From the NCBI GenBank assembly GCA_009917695.1, contig JAACJG010000001.1, positions 269,219 to 333,218 on the forward strand: 64,000 nt of DNA. The letters run 5' to 3'. Numbering within the stretch: the stretch's first letter is position 1; each line of letters begins with the position of its first letter. The translations under genes and the position numbers were made by a program. The notes beneath the pieces are model-generated. The model saw only the letters and a program-made list of their open reading frames with translations. It ran no database searches and was not told the origin of the DNA. Source of the DNA: Candidatus Rifleibacterium amylolyticum. Lineage in GTDB: Bacteria; Muiribacteriota; Ozemobacteria; Ozemobacterales; Ozemobacteraceae. Positions 35,575 through 44,098 of this stretch are shown here, in pieces.

Positions 35575-36021
35575 ATGGATATTGAAATCAGAACATTCAA
35601 TGGCAAATCTCCTGATTTTGCGTTGGCTATGGAAATCAGGCAGAAGGTTTTTGTCGTCGAGCAGCATGTTCCTGAAAATCTCGAACATGATGAATTTGAC
35701 GAACAGGCAATGCATGTGCTGTTGCTTGCAGATGGTCTGCCGGTCGGTACCGGGCGAATTTTTGCCGATCCGCAACGGGACGACACTGCCAGACTGGGCA
35801 GAGTGGCCGTTTTGCGTGAATATCGTGGCTTGCGACTGGGGCAGGTGCTTATTGCCACACTGCTGGATGAGATTAAAAAGAGCGGCAGATTCTGCCGGGT
35901 GCTTATTCATGCTCAAACCGCGGTTGTCGAGCTTTACGCCCGCTTCGGTTTTGAAAAAATCGGCGAAGAATTTTATGAGGCCGGCATCGCCCACTACGAG
36001 ATGACTTATCTGATCAAATAA
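35575..36021 (+). CDS. GNAT acetyltransferase, YjcF/ElaA-like
   Basis: The 148-residue cytoplasmic product covers a single GNAT fold. The acetyl-CoA pyrophosphate-binding segment is GRVAVLREYRGLRLGQ (about residues 81-96). The end of the protein (FEEAGIAHYEM-like, here FYEAGIAHYEM) matches the YjcF/ElaA branch, where GIxHxxM is conserved. AAGGTGGAG precedes the ATG. The acceptor is unknown for most members. The gene stands alone, divergent from the GxRPD protein gene and separated from the next operon by a palindromic repeat. Confidence 0.87.
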   Translation: MDIEIRTFNGKSPDFALAMEIRQKVFVVEQHVPENLEHDEFDEQAMHVLLLADGLPVGTGRIFADPQRDDTARLGRVAVLREYRGLRLGQVLIATLLDEIKKSGRFCRVLIHAQTAVVELYARFGFEKIGEEFYEAGIAHYEMTYLIK

Positions 36022-36063
36022 GCGAAGTCCAGTCCTTTGTCAACATTGAATCTGGGTGTTATC

Positions 36064-36156
36064 GTCATTGCGAGGAGGGCGTCAGCCCGACGAAGCAATC
36101 TCATGGTCAAAGAGATTGCTTCGTCGCTACGCTCCTCGCAATGACTGTTTTTAAAC
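36064..36156. repeat. palindromic intergenic repeat, best-preserved copy
   Basis: Arms are 36064-36100 (starting GTCATTGCGAGGAGG) and 36114-36145 (ending CTCCTCGCAATGAC), which fold into a long hairpin. Bases 36114-36156 match 20182-20224 exactly on the opposite strand, flank included. The copy lies between the GNAT and the ABC importer genes. Confidence 0.9.
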
Positions 36157-36244
36157 CTATATTCTTATGTGACAGTGGACTGGCTTCTGATTGATAATGC
36201 ATTTTGTGCTTGCTTTGTCGGTTGCTATCTGATAAAAAGATCGC

Positions 36245-37639
36245 ATGCGCAAAACCTTCATTAAATCGTTGCTGCTGATACTCGTGCTTCTGCCAGGAAC
36301 CCTTCTGGGAGCCGATATCGAGCTCACCTTCTGGAACTTCTGGGATCCCAAGTTCATTCTGCCGGTAATCAAGCAGTTCGAACAGGATAATCCGGGAGTG
36401 AAGATTCACAACGAGCAGGTCAGCTGGGGCAATGGCCTCGACAAGATAGTAGTGGCAATGGCGAATAACCGTGCTCCCGATATCTGTGAGCTTGGCTCGA
36501 CCTGGATGGGCAAATTCATGGGCGAGGGCGCGCTGCTCGACGTTACCGACAAATTCTGCGACCTCAAACCCGATTACCTGATGTGGGAACCGGCGACGAT
36601 GAACGGTCGCCTTTACGGCATGCCATGGCTCGCCGGCACCCGCGTCATGTTTTACAACCGCAAGCTCTTCAAAGAAGCCGGTCTCGACCCCGAGCGCGGT
36701 CCCGAAACCTGGGAAGAGTTGCTTGCAGCGGCGAAACTTATACACAATCCTGAAAAGGGTCTTTATGGTTTCGGCATGAATGCCGGCGAAGGACATATTC
36801 TCTACAAGAAATTCATGCCTTTCGTCTGGGGCAATCACGGCCATATCATCGACGAGCAGGGCAATTTCGTATTTGACAGCCCACAGACCCGCGAAGCGCT
36901 CGATTTTTATCTTAAGCTCAAAGAATACAGCTATTGCGAAAAGCAGGATCTGCTCGACGAAGCTTTTAAGCGCGGTCGCCTCGGACTGGCGATTTCAGGT
37001 TCCTGGAACTTCGCGCGTTATCCTATCGATGCGCCTGAGCTGGACTTTGGCGTAGCGCTTATGCCAAAGCCGGCAAAAGACAAGGGTTTTTCTACTTCTT
37101 TTCTGGGCGGCGAGATTCTGGTTCTTTTTAAAACCTGCAAAGACCCTGATATGGCAGCAAAGTTTATCAGATACCTGACCACTGTCGAAAACACGCTGCC
37201 GATAACACGTGAGGCACTGGTCAGTTTCCCTGCCCATAAAGATGCCTACAATGACGAAATGTTCTCGCGCGACCCGCGCCTTGGCGTGTTCGTCGAGCAG
37301 ATGAAAACCAGCGTTCACCCGCCAATACACCGTCTCTGGATCGAACTTGAAAAGATCATCAATGACACGGTTGAAAGAGCCATGTACGGCGAAGCACCTG
37401 ACAAGGTATTTGCCGATGCCGCCCGAGAATACGCCAGAGTTTCGCAACGCAAGGCCAATGAGCAGTCAGCAGTAGCTGCCTCGACAGGCTCTGTTCAGGT
37501 TGCTGCCGCGACACCGGCTCAGAACGGCGGCTCGACCCAGATTCTGCTGCTGACACTTATCGGTGTCGGCACTCTGATCAACGCCATAATGCTGATGTTT
37601 CTCGTTTATGAGGTAAAAAAAACGCAGGTTGATCGGTAA
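36245..37639 (+). CDS. ABC sugar-type substrate-binding protein with C-terminal membrane anchor
   Basis: The 464-residue product has a signal peptide (cleavage near LLGAD) and a family 1 extracellular solute-binding fold (about 22-400, beginning ELTFWNFWDPKFILPVIKQF), as in glycerol-3-phosphate or oligosaccharide binding proteins. Unusually, the C-terminus has an Ala/Thr/Ser-rich linker (about 400-428) and a TM helix (QILLLTLIGVGTLINAIML) with a short basic tail, so the protein should be tethered to the inner membrane. There is no lipobox that would serve the same purpose. No clear ribosome binding site precedes the ATG. Two permease genes follow with overlaps. Confidence 0.9.
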   Translation: MRKTFIKSLLLILVLLPGTLLGADIELTFWNFWDPKFILPVIKQFEQDNPGVKIHNEQVSWGNGLDKIVVAMANNRAPDICELGSTWMGKFMGEGALLDVTDKFCDLKPDYLMWEPATMNGRLYGMPWLAGTRVMFYNRKLFKEAGLDPERGPETWEELLAAAKLIHNPEKGLYGFGMNAGEGHILYKKFMPFVWGNHGHIIDEQGNFVFDSPQTREALDFYLKLKEYSYCEKQDLLDEAFKRGRLGLAISGSWNFARYPIDAPELDFGVALMPKPAKDKGFSTSFLGGEILVLFKTCKDPDMAAKFIRYLTTVENTLPITREALVSFPAHKDAYNDEMFSRDPRLGVFVEQMKTSVHPPIHRLWIELEKIINDTVERAMYGEAPDKVFADAAREYARVSQRKANEQSAVAASTGSVQVAAATPAQNGGSTQILLLTLIGVGTLINAIMLMFLVYEVKKTQVDR

Positions 37640-38537
37640 ACCGCGGCGAAGCGGGCCGATCGAAAAGTCACAGCGGGTTCTTCTTTTTCTGTCGCCCTGG
37701 TTGATAACCTTTGCTGTCTTCTGGCTTTATCCGCTGGTATTCTCGCTGATATTGAGCTTTTGCGATTACGATGTCTTTCACCCGGCACTTTTCAGCTTTG
37801 CCGGCTTGAAAAATTACCTGCGGCTGTTCAGCGATGGTGACTTCGTTCAGTCTTTTTTCAATACCCTGGTTTTCGTGGTCGGCACGACTCCGGTTACCAC
37901 GTTGCTGGCTCTGGCACTGGCTCTTATGGTTAACAATGTCAGCCGCGGCAGCCAGGTTTTCCGTTCGATTTTCTTTCTGCCATCGATTATATCGATCGTT
38001 GTCACTGCGACTATTTTCAAGTCGATGTATTCGCCTATCGGCGCTCTTAACCGCCTGCTGGAAGTATTCGGGTTGCCGGGTCAGGCCTGGCTGATCGAAA
38101 AGAATCTCGCACTGCCGGCGATCATGGTGATGAACGTCTGGGCCTACACCGGCTATTACATGGTTCTTTATCTTGCTGCGCTCAAGGCTGTTCCACGGCA
38201 GCTTTACGAGGCCGCCGAAGTAGATGGCGCTACCGAATGGCAGCAGTTTCGTTATATTACCCTGCCACAGATTCATTACATGACGATTTTCATTCTGACC
38301 GTCAATACGATTCGCAGCTGGCAGGTATTTCCCGAGGTCTTCACGCTGACCAGCGGTGGGCCGGTCGGCCGCACCAACACTCTGGTGCACCACCTTTACG
38401 AAACAGCATTCAGGTATCATGAGATGGGCTATTCTGCGGCGATTTCATACGTGCTGCTGGCGATAATCATGATTTTCTCGCTGGTGCAGATGTATGTTCT
38501 CCAGGGCCGCGGCCGCAAAAAAGGTAAAAAAGCATGA
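37629..38537 (+). CDS. ABC sugar-type importer permease, MalF/UgpA-like
   Basis: The 302-residue product has six TM helices and the EAA loop for contact with the ATPase (YEAAEVDGATEWQQFRYITLP, about residues 196-216). The start is a TTG at 37629 that overlaps the binding-protein gene by 11 bases, with GCAGG just before it; no better start is visible before the first TM helix, so the exact start is uncertain. It pairs with the following permease to import the ligand of the upstream binding protein, probably a sugar or polyol derivative. No gene for the ATP-binding subunit is in this cluster, so a shared ATPase encoded elsewhere is expected. Confidence 0.9.
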   Translation: MIGKPRRSGPIEKSQRVLLFLSPWLITFAVFWLYPLVFSLILSFCDYDVFHPALFSFAGLKNYLRLFSDGDFVQSFFNTLVFVVGTTPVTTLLALALALMVNNVSRGSQVFRSIFFLPSIISIVVTATIFKSMYSPIGALNRLLEVFGLPGQAWLIEKNLALPAIMVMNVWAYTGYYMVLYLAALKAVPRQLYEAAEVDGATEWQQFRYITLPQIHYMTIFILTVNTIRSWQVFPEVFTLTSGGPVGRTNTLVHHLYETAFRYHEMGYSAAISYVLLAIIMIFSLVQMYVLQGRGRKKGKKA

Positions 38538-39349
38538 CACAAAACAGTTTCAGACAAAAAGGGCTGTTTGCCATTCTCACCGCTCTGGCGCTGAGCTATC
38601 TCTACCCCTGGCTTTATATGCTGCTGCGTTCATTTTTGCGCCACGAGCCAGGGCTTTCTGACGGCAATGGCCTGTTCACTCTCGAATATTACCGGCTCGT
38701 GCTTGGCAATGCCGGGTTTCCGACCTATCTGTTCAACAGCTTTTTTGTGCTTACCATAGTGCTGATCGCCAACGTAGTATTCTCAGTCATGGTCGGCTAC
38801 GCTTTCGCGCGTTACCGCTTTCCCTTCAAGAACGTCATGTTCTGGATGGTGCTGGTAACCCTGATGGTACCGAAGCAGACGCTGATGATACCTCTGCTTG
38901 ACCTGATGGTGCGTATGGGCTTGCACAACACCCTGTGGGCGCTGATATTGCCATTCTGCGTCGATGGCTTCAATCTTTTTCTGATGAAACAGTATATTCA
39001 GGGCCTGCCGCCAGATCTTGAAGACGCGGCCCGGGCTGATGGTGCCGGCGAAATCGGCATTCTCTGGCATGTTATCGCGCCGCTCAGCCGACCGGCTATA
39101 GCTGTGTTGATCATCAACACCGCGATCATCAACTGGAACTCATTTCTGTTTCCGTTGATTCTCACCGACACTGCTTCAGTGCGCACTTTGCCGGTCGCGC
39201 TTGCAATGTTTTCGCAGGGGCCGCATGCGACCGACTGGGGAGCTCTGATGGCCGGCGCTTCGGTCAGTTCACTGCCGATAATCGCTATCTTCTGGATGTT
39301 TCAGAAAGAAATCATCGAAGGTATCACCAGCGGCGCCCTCAAGGACTGA
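38534..39349 (+). CDS. ABC sugar-type importer permease, MalG/UgpE-like
   Basis: The 271-residue product has six TM helices and the EAA loop EDAARADGAGEIGILWHVI (about residues 162-180). It starts at an ATG overlapping the previous permease stop by four bases, so translation is coupled. It forms the second half of the import channel with its upstream neighbour. Its last 11 bases overlap the end of the convergent gamma-glutamyltransferase gene, leaving no space for a terminator between them. Confidence 0.92.
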   Translation: MTQNSFRQKGLFAILTALALSYLYPWLYMLLRSFLRHEPGLSDGNGLFTLEYYRLVLGNAGFPTYLFNSFFVLTIVLIANVVFSVMVGYAFARYRFPFKNVMFWMVLVTLMVPKQTLMIPLLDLMVRMGLHNTLWALILPFCVDGFNLFLMKQYIQGLPPDLEDAARADGAGEIGILWHVIAPLSRPAIAVLIINTAIINWNSFLFPLILTDTASVRTLPVALAMFSQGPHATDWGALMAGASVSSLPIIAIFWMFQKEIIEGITSGALKD

Positions 39350-40937
39350 TCAGGTCACAGGCGGCGCAGGAACCGTCGCGGCGCGGGTCGGCGAGTGCCT
39401 TGAACTGTGAGCCTTCGACGATAATTGCCGAGAGCAGTCCGAAATAATCGTCGCAACCTGGTTTGATTGTCGTCTCTGGAAACCATTGTTCAAGCGTTTT
39501 TACAAGCGAAGTATCGGGTTGCCATTCGACAATCAGTTTCTGGCGATGATCGAGAAAATAGCGCGGGCTGCTGATCAGATGGTCGGTCTGTTGTGGTCGG
39601 TGCAAATATCTTGCCAGCGCCAGGCCGACATTAAAAACTATGCGTTCAGAGCCGGCGCCGCCAATTGTCAGCACCGGCTCGCCGTTTCTGGTAACAATAA
39701 TCGGAGATTTGGTCGAAATTGGCCCGGCATCGGTCGGATAATTGTCGGGATAGCCTGCAACCGCGTCGGTAAAATTGCGCAGGCCGTTGTTGTAAAAAAA
39801 GCCGCCCGGCGAAAACTCGCCGGTGCCAAAGTGGCTGCCGAGCGTCAGGGTCATCGACACCAGCATGCCGTTTTTATCGGCTACGCAGAGGTGGGTGGTA
39901 TTGCCGGCTTCGACGACGTCGCCGCTGCTGTTGACCGCGACTTTGTCGGCGAATTCTATAAAACGATAAGGATCGTCTAAACATTCTGCAATATTTTCAT
40001 ACCTGGCCTGCAGTATTCTGCGCCCGGCGCGCGCCGTAGCCAGAATATCTTCGGGGCGTTGCTCATGCAGATCGATTCGGCTGTTCAGCAGGTCTTCTGC
40101 CAGTTTGATGCTGGCGATAGAGCAGGCTGGCGGCGGATTGCCAAAGAGCGAATAGTTCTGCCAGTCGCGGCGAACCGGCTTGACCTGACGGGTTTTGAAC
40201 AGAGCCAGATCGCTGATGCGGTATTGTGACCCATGCTTCTGCATATCAGCTATCAAAGCTATTGCGGTACTTCCGCGATAGAATGAGCGACCCTCATCTC
40301 TGGCCATTTCGGCAAGAGTTCTGGCAAGAAAAGGCTGTTTGAGAATCTGCCCGGCACGCAGCGGGTAGCCGTGCGGAGCCAGAAAGCTTATCGCTGCCGG
40401 ATCATCGATATTCGGCAGGGTTTTTTCGATGGTTTTTTCGAGATATGCGCTGATTTTGAAACCATTGGCGGCTGCGCTGACAGCTGGTTGCATAAGTGTC
40501 GCCAGCGTGCGGCTGCCATATTGACGGCGAAGTCGCAGCAGCAGCTCAGGAACTGTTGGCAGGCCGATGTGGTTGACGATTGTGCGATTGCCATTCAGGC
40601 GCGGGCGTTTGACCGAAGCATCCCAGGCCTCGACAAGGCCATCCGGTCGGTATATCAATGCGAAGCCGTCGCCGCCAATGCCGGAATTGCTGAAATCAAC
40701 GACACCAAGCATGAACCCGGCAGCGATCGCGGCATCGACGGCATTGCCGCCTTCGTGTAAGATCTGCAAAGCTGCCGCCGCTGCCAGCGGATGCCCGCAA
40801 CTGACCGCTCCCACATTGCCGGTTGCAACAAAGCAGCGCTCATCGCCGACAGAATCAGCCTGTGGCAGCCGCGCAGCAGCCTGATGGACAACTACCACCA
40901 GCATAAGCATCAATAAAATAAAGAGCTTGCGTTGCAT
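39339..40937 (-). CDS. ggt: gamma-glutamyltransferase
   Basis: The product is 532 residues from ATG 40937, which has AAGGG 9 bases upstream; an in-frame ATG 18 bases earlier lacks a ribosome binding site. A signal peptide ends near AAAR, so the enzyme is periplasmic. The precursor should self-cleave before T347 in GNTTHLCV, the nucleophile of the N-terminal hydrolase family. DPRRDGS near the C-terminus and GIGGDGFALIY near residue 75 are family markers. It transfers or hydrolyses the gamma-glutamyl group of glutathione and related peptides. The gene is monocistronic; its upstream region borders a large inverted repeat. Confidence 0.92.
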   Translation of the reverse strand: MQRKLFILLMLMLVVVVHQAAARLPQADSVGDERCFVATGNVGAVSCGHPLAAAAALQILHEGGNAVDAAIAAGFMLGVVDFSNSGIGGDGFALIYRPDGLVEAWDASVKRPRLNGNRTIVNHIGLPTVPELLLRLRRQYGSRTLATLMQPAVSAAANGFKISAYLEKTIEKTLPNIDDPAAISFLAPHGYPLRAGQILKQPFLARTLAEMARDEGRSFYRGSTAIALIADMQKHGSQYRISDLALFKTRQVKPVRRDWQNYSLFGNPPPACSIASIKLAEDLLNSRIDLHEQRPEDILATARAGRRILQARYENIAECLDDPYRFIEFADKVAVNSSGDVVEAGNTTHLCVADKNGMLVSMTLTLGSHFGTGEFSPGGFFYNNGLRNFTDAVAGYPDNYPTDAGPISTKSPIIVTRNGEPVLTIGGAGSERIVFNVGLALARYLHRPQQTDHLISSPRYFLDHRQKLIVEWQPDTSLVKTLEQWFPETTIKPGCDDYFGLLSAIIVEGSQFKALADPRRDGSCAACDLISP

Positions 40938-41028
40938 TGTTATGTGCCCTTTCATTTGACAGTTTCATAAAATTATAGCCGAGTTCTTACAACATTTTCA
41001 CTCAAAAATAAGGAAAGAAGAGTTTTTT

Positions 41029-41204
41029 CCGCAGATTACGCTGATTTCCGCAGATTTGGTTTGAGAGATTTACTCAGACCTCGAAAGGTGGATTCTGCGA
41101 CTACGACCGCCTTCGCTGAAAGCTTCGGCGCGACTTCGTGCAGAATGACAAAAAAGGGTGCTATTTTGTTCTGAAACTATCTGTGAAATCTGGGTAATCT
41201 GTGG
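41029..41204. repeat. nested inverted repeat between the cyclase operon and ggt
   Basis: Outer arms: 41029-41058 (CCGCAGATTACGCTGATTTC ...) and 41175-41204 (... AATCTGGGTAATCTGTGG). Inside lies a second palindrome, GATTCTGCGAC at 41091 and GTGCAGAATGAC at 41138, of the family seen at 17.55 and 63.2 kb. It begins 27 bases beyond the last cyclase stop and may terminate that transcript. Confidence 0.75.
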
Positions 41205-41230
41205 ATGCTTTTATGAAAATGAGCACCAGA

Positions 41231-44098
41231 TCAACTTTGTATCGCTTTCAGCAGCCAGGCTTCGACGGTCTGAGTTTTGCCTTTAACCGAGCTGATTGGA
41301 AGTTTATCGCAGGTAATGCCGGCAGGTATTGCGTCTATCAGTATCCCACTGATTATGACGCCGCCATCAGGCCTTTTGCCGGCAAGAGAGGCGAGGCGGG
41401 CCGAGAGGTTGACCGGATCACCGACGACTGTGCGTGACAGGCGGGCTTCGGCCGCTCCCATAATGCCGGCAACGACGACTCCGGTGTTGACGCCGGCGGC
41501 GACGTGATGGCCGGTTCTGGCAAACACCAGATCACTTATTTTCAGCGCCGTTCTGATGGCATTCGTCTGATAATCGGGATTTTCGTTATTCTGCTCAAAC
41601 ACAATCATGATTTTGTCTTCGATCATTTTGTCGATTTCGCCGCCATAAATGCGGGTTGCTTCATCCGATGCCTGCAATAAGCTTTGTAGCAGTTCAAATA
41701 TCTGGTGTTCGTCGTGGTTGCTCTGAAAACTCGCAAAATCACAGATTCCGGCAAATATGATGGCAGCATTGCGCAGTTCAGACTTTTTGGCAAGTTCGTC
41801 GATTTCCTGCCCGGCAACAATTTCGCGGCGCACAGATTCGCTGACAAATCCCTTCAGCAGATTTCCTTCACGCAGACCGGCAGCAATGCGGTTAAAAGCT
41901 GCTCCGATTTCAGCAAATTCATCAGGATGATTCTGACTGATCTCAATCTGGTAGTTGCCAGCGGTTATCTGATAGGTTGCATCGGTCAGCTCGCGCAACG
42001 GTCTGGTAAAATAACGGGCTCCAGCCAATGCCAGCGCAAAGCTTATAAGCGCCAGACCGGCGAGAAAAAACAGAGCTTTCTTTTCGAGATCTTTGCGGTA
42101 GGCGGCGAAGCTGGCAATAGTTTCGCTGCCGGCCACCGTATAAAATGAATAATTGCAGGGAAATGCATGTCTGATGGTGATAGTCTCGTCTAACTTTTCT
42201 ACGCCAGCAGTCTGGGCCCGATTGAAGTGTGAATTTTTTGCCAGACTCAACAGGTGCGGGCGCCTGGCCTCGGTTTCCTCAAGAGCATACTTAAGCGTAT
42301 CCGTAGATCGCTCATTTCCCCATATTGCCAGGCGGGGTGAGCGGGAATTCAGATCGAGAAACCGCAGCGGAAAGTCGTGTACCGCATTTTTTTCGTCCAT
42401 GTGCCAGGTTATGTAGGCGTGGAAGCGGTTACCCCAGCGTATCGGCATACCGAAAAGCTTGTTTTTCTTATACGTCGTTCTGATGTCGAGATACATGGGA
42501 GAATAGCGGCGAAAATTGAAAAAGATGTCTGGCCCGAACAATTGCAAAAAGAAATCACGCGAATATTCGCCCTTGAGATCGTCCTGAATATGATGACCGC
42601 CATGGCGAGTGATTACTTTGCCATGGTTGTTGTGATAATCGAGAATCTCTACGAAGCGGTCGTTGAAAAAGCCGGTGAAATCGCTTTCTTTGCTTTCGGC
42701 CCGATACTGGTCGTCGTCGCGCATCGAGACTGCAACGAATTCGCCGTCGTCGCGGCACATCCATAGAGATGTGAAGTAACGGCTCAAAAGCTGCCTGTCG
42801 AGAGTCTGCAGCAGCGTGATGCAGTAGTTGAAATCATCAGAGCCAGTGTAAGGTTCATGCGTGTAACTGCTGATTCGTTCAATAGAATCAAAGGTGCGCA
42901 CCAGATTCAGGCGATTGAGAAAGTTGTCGTTCGTCTGCTGGTCAAGGTCGTTAAGTTCACCAGAAAGCTTTTCAGAAGTAGCGCTTTGGATGTTGTTGTA
43001 ACTTGTCTGTAAATATTCGTTGGCCAGATAGATCATTGAAAACAGTGGTTGTATGAACAACATGAGAAAAATCAGCGGTATCAGGAATCTGATTTTGAGG
43101 TCAAACCCTCGGTTCAGCATTATTTTCTGGCCGATCATTATAAAAAGAAGTGTCGATATGGCAGCAAGAATGATAACAAGAAACTTTCCGGTTCTGCGGT
43201 TTGCACTGTCAGCGACAACAGGTCCTGCGACTGCAAACAGGCGGGTCTCACTGCGCTGGTCAATTGCTGCCAGATAGATTCGGCAGCCGTCTATATCGAC
43301 TGTTTCAGACGTGGGGCCGGCTTTGGCGATAAACTTTGTCAGTCTGGCACGCAGTGAATCTTTTTTGTCGAACCACGGCGAGAATACGGGCTGTCCTGTG
43401 CCTGCCGGCAAACAGCCGGTTCCGTAATCTTCTTTTGCGTTGCGAATCTTATTTTTCAGTGATTTCAGCCAGGAAATCGGGTGCAGGTCTGCGAGTGCCA
43501 GTAAGTAAATCTCCGGGTTCAGACTTTTGCCGAAGATGACGCGCATGCCATTTTTGCTGCGAAAGGGAATGATTGTGCTGCTGATGAGAGAACCGGCTTC
43601 TTCTTCGAGAGTCGCTGCAAAGTAGCCTGTCCAGAGAGGATTTTTATCGACTATCATATTCTTGCTGAAATTTTGCAGTATCGCTTCGATTCCGAGTCGG
43701 GTTCCGTATCTGAAAGTTCTGAAGTGCCTGCGGTCTTCGCTCAAACGAAACATGAATGCAATTTCGCATGGATAATCGACTTTATCGAGCAACTCGCTGG
43801 CAATTTCCTGGAAAAAAATACTGGCGTCGGCAGATCTTGCCCGCAAAGAGTAATATTCTTCTGCCTGCTTTCCATCGAGGATCACCTTTCGGGCAAGGCG
43901 TGACACGTTCATCTGAAACTGGCTGTCTGAAGACATTGGCATTGCCAGTTCTTCCAGGCGCGAGGCGATGACGCGAGCCCGTTCTTCTTCGAAGGCGTCT
44001 GTCTGCATTCTGGCCGCTTCTTGCATGGCAAAATAGACGCTGACAGGCGGAAAAAACAGAATGACAGAGATCAGAAGCAGCATTAAAAGTTTTTTCAT
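41231..44098 (-). CDS. receptor-type class III cyclase, substrate-site (C2-like) half, pair 3
   Basis: The 955-residue product has TM1 (about 3-25), a TM hairpin (about 303-356), TM4 (about 676-700), HAMP, the linker GFVSESVRRE, and a cyclase domain (about 775-945). The first metal aspartate is replaced by G784 (FAGICDF), while the second is kept as D828 (DKMIEDK, with the usual Gly before it changed to Glu). Substrate residues are all present: K824, D894, N897 and R901 in VVGDPVNLSARL. It is the natural partner of the upstream gene, whose stop overlaps its start as ATGA. The closest relative here is the C2-like gene at 46979-49891, which shares the LPISxVKGKTxTVEA ending. Confidence 0.92.
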   Translation of the reverse strand: MKKLLMLLLISVILFFPPVSVYFAMQEAARMQTDAFEEERARVIASRLEELAMPMSSDSQFQMNVSRLARKVILDGKQAEEYYSLRARSADASIFFQEIASELLDKVDYPCEIAFMFRLSEDRRHFRTFRYGTRLGIEAILQNFSKNMIVDKNPLWTGYFAATLEEEAGSLISSTIIPFRSKNGMRVIFGKSLNPEIYLLALADLHPISWLKSLKNKIRNAKEDYGTGCLPAGTGQPVFSPWFDKKDSLRARLTKFIAKAGPTSETVDIDGCRIYLAAIDQRSETRLFAVAGPVVADSANRRTGKFLVIILAAISTLLFIMIGQKIMLNRGFDLKIRFLIPLIFLMLFIQPLFSMIYLANEYLQTSYNNIQSATSEKLSGELNDLDQQTNDNFLNRLNLVRTFDSIERISSYTHEPYTGSDDFNYCITLLQTLDRQLLSRYFTSLWMCRDDGEFVAVSMRDDDQYRAESKESDFTGFFNDRFVEILDYHNNHGKVITRHGGHHIQDDLKGEYSRDFFLQLFGPDIFFNFRRYSPMYLDIRTTYKKNKLFGMPIRWGNRFHAYITWHMDEKNAVHDFPLRFLDLNSRSPRLAIWGNERSTDTLKYALEETEARRPHLLSLAKNSHFNRAQTAGVEKLDETITIRHAFPCNYSFYTVAGSETIASFAAYRKDLEKKALFFLAGLALISFALALAGARYFTRPLRELTDATYQITAGNYQIEISQNHPDEFAEIGAAFNRIAAGLREGNLLKGFVSESVRREIVAGQEIDELAKKSELRNAAIIFAGICDFASFQSNHDEHQIFELLQSLLQASDEATRIYGGEIDKMIEDKIMIVFEQNNENPDYQTNAIRTALKISDLVFARTGHHVAAGVNTGVVVAGIMGAAEARLSRTVVGDPVNLSARLASLAGKRPDGGVIISGILIDAIPAGITCDKLPISSVKGKTQTVEAWLLKAIQS

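Noticed and set aside
36245-40937. The gamma-glutamyltransferase as part of the ABC importer operon
   Set aside because: It is on the opposite strand and convergent, with its own ribosome binding site and signal peptide.
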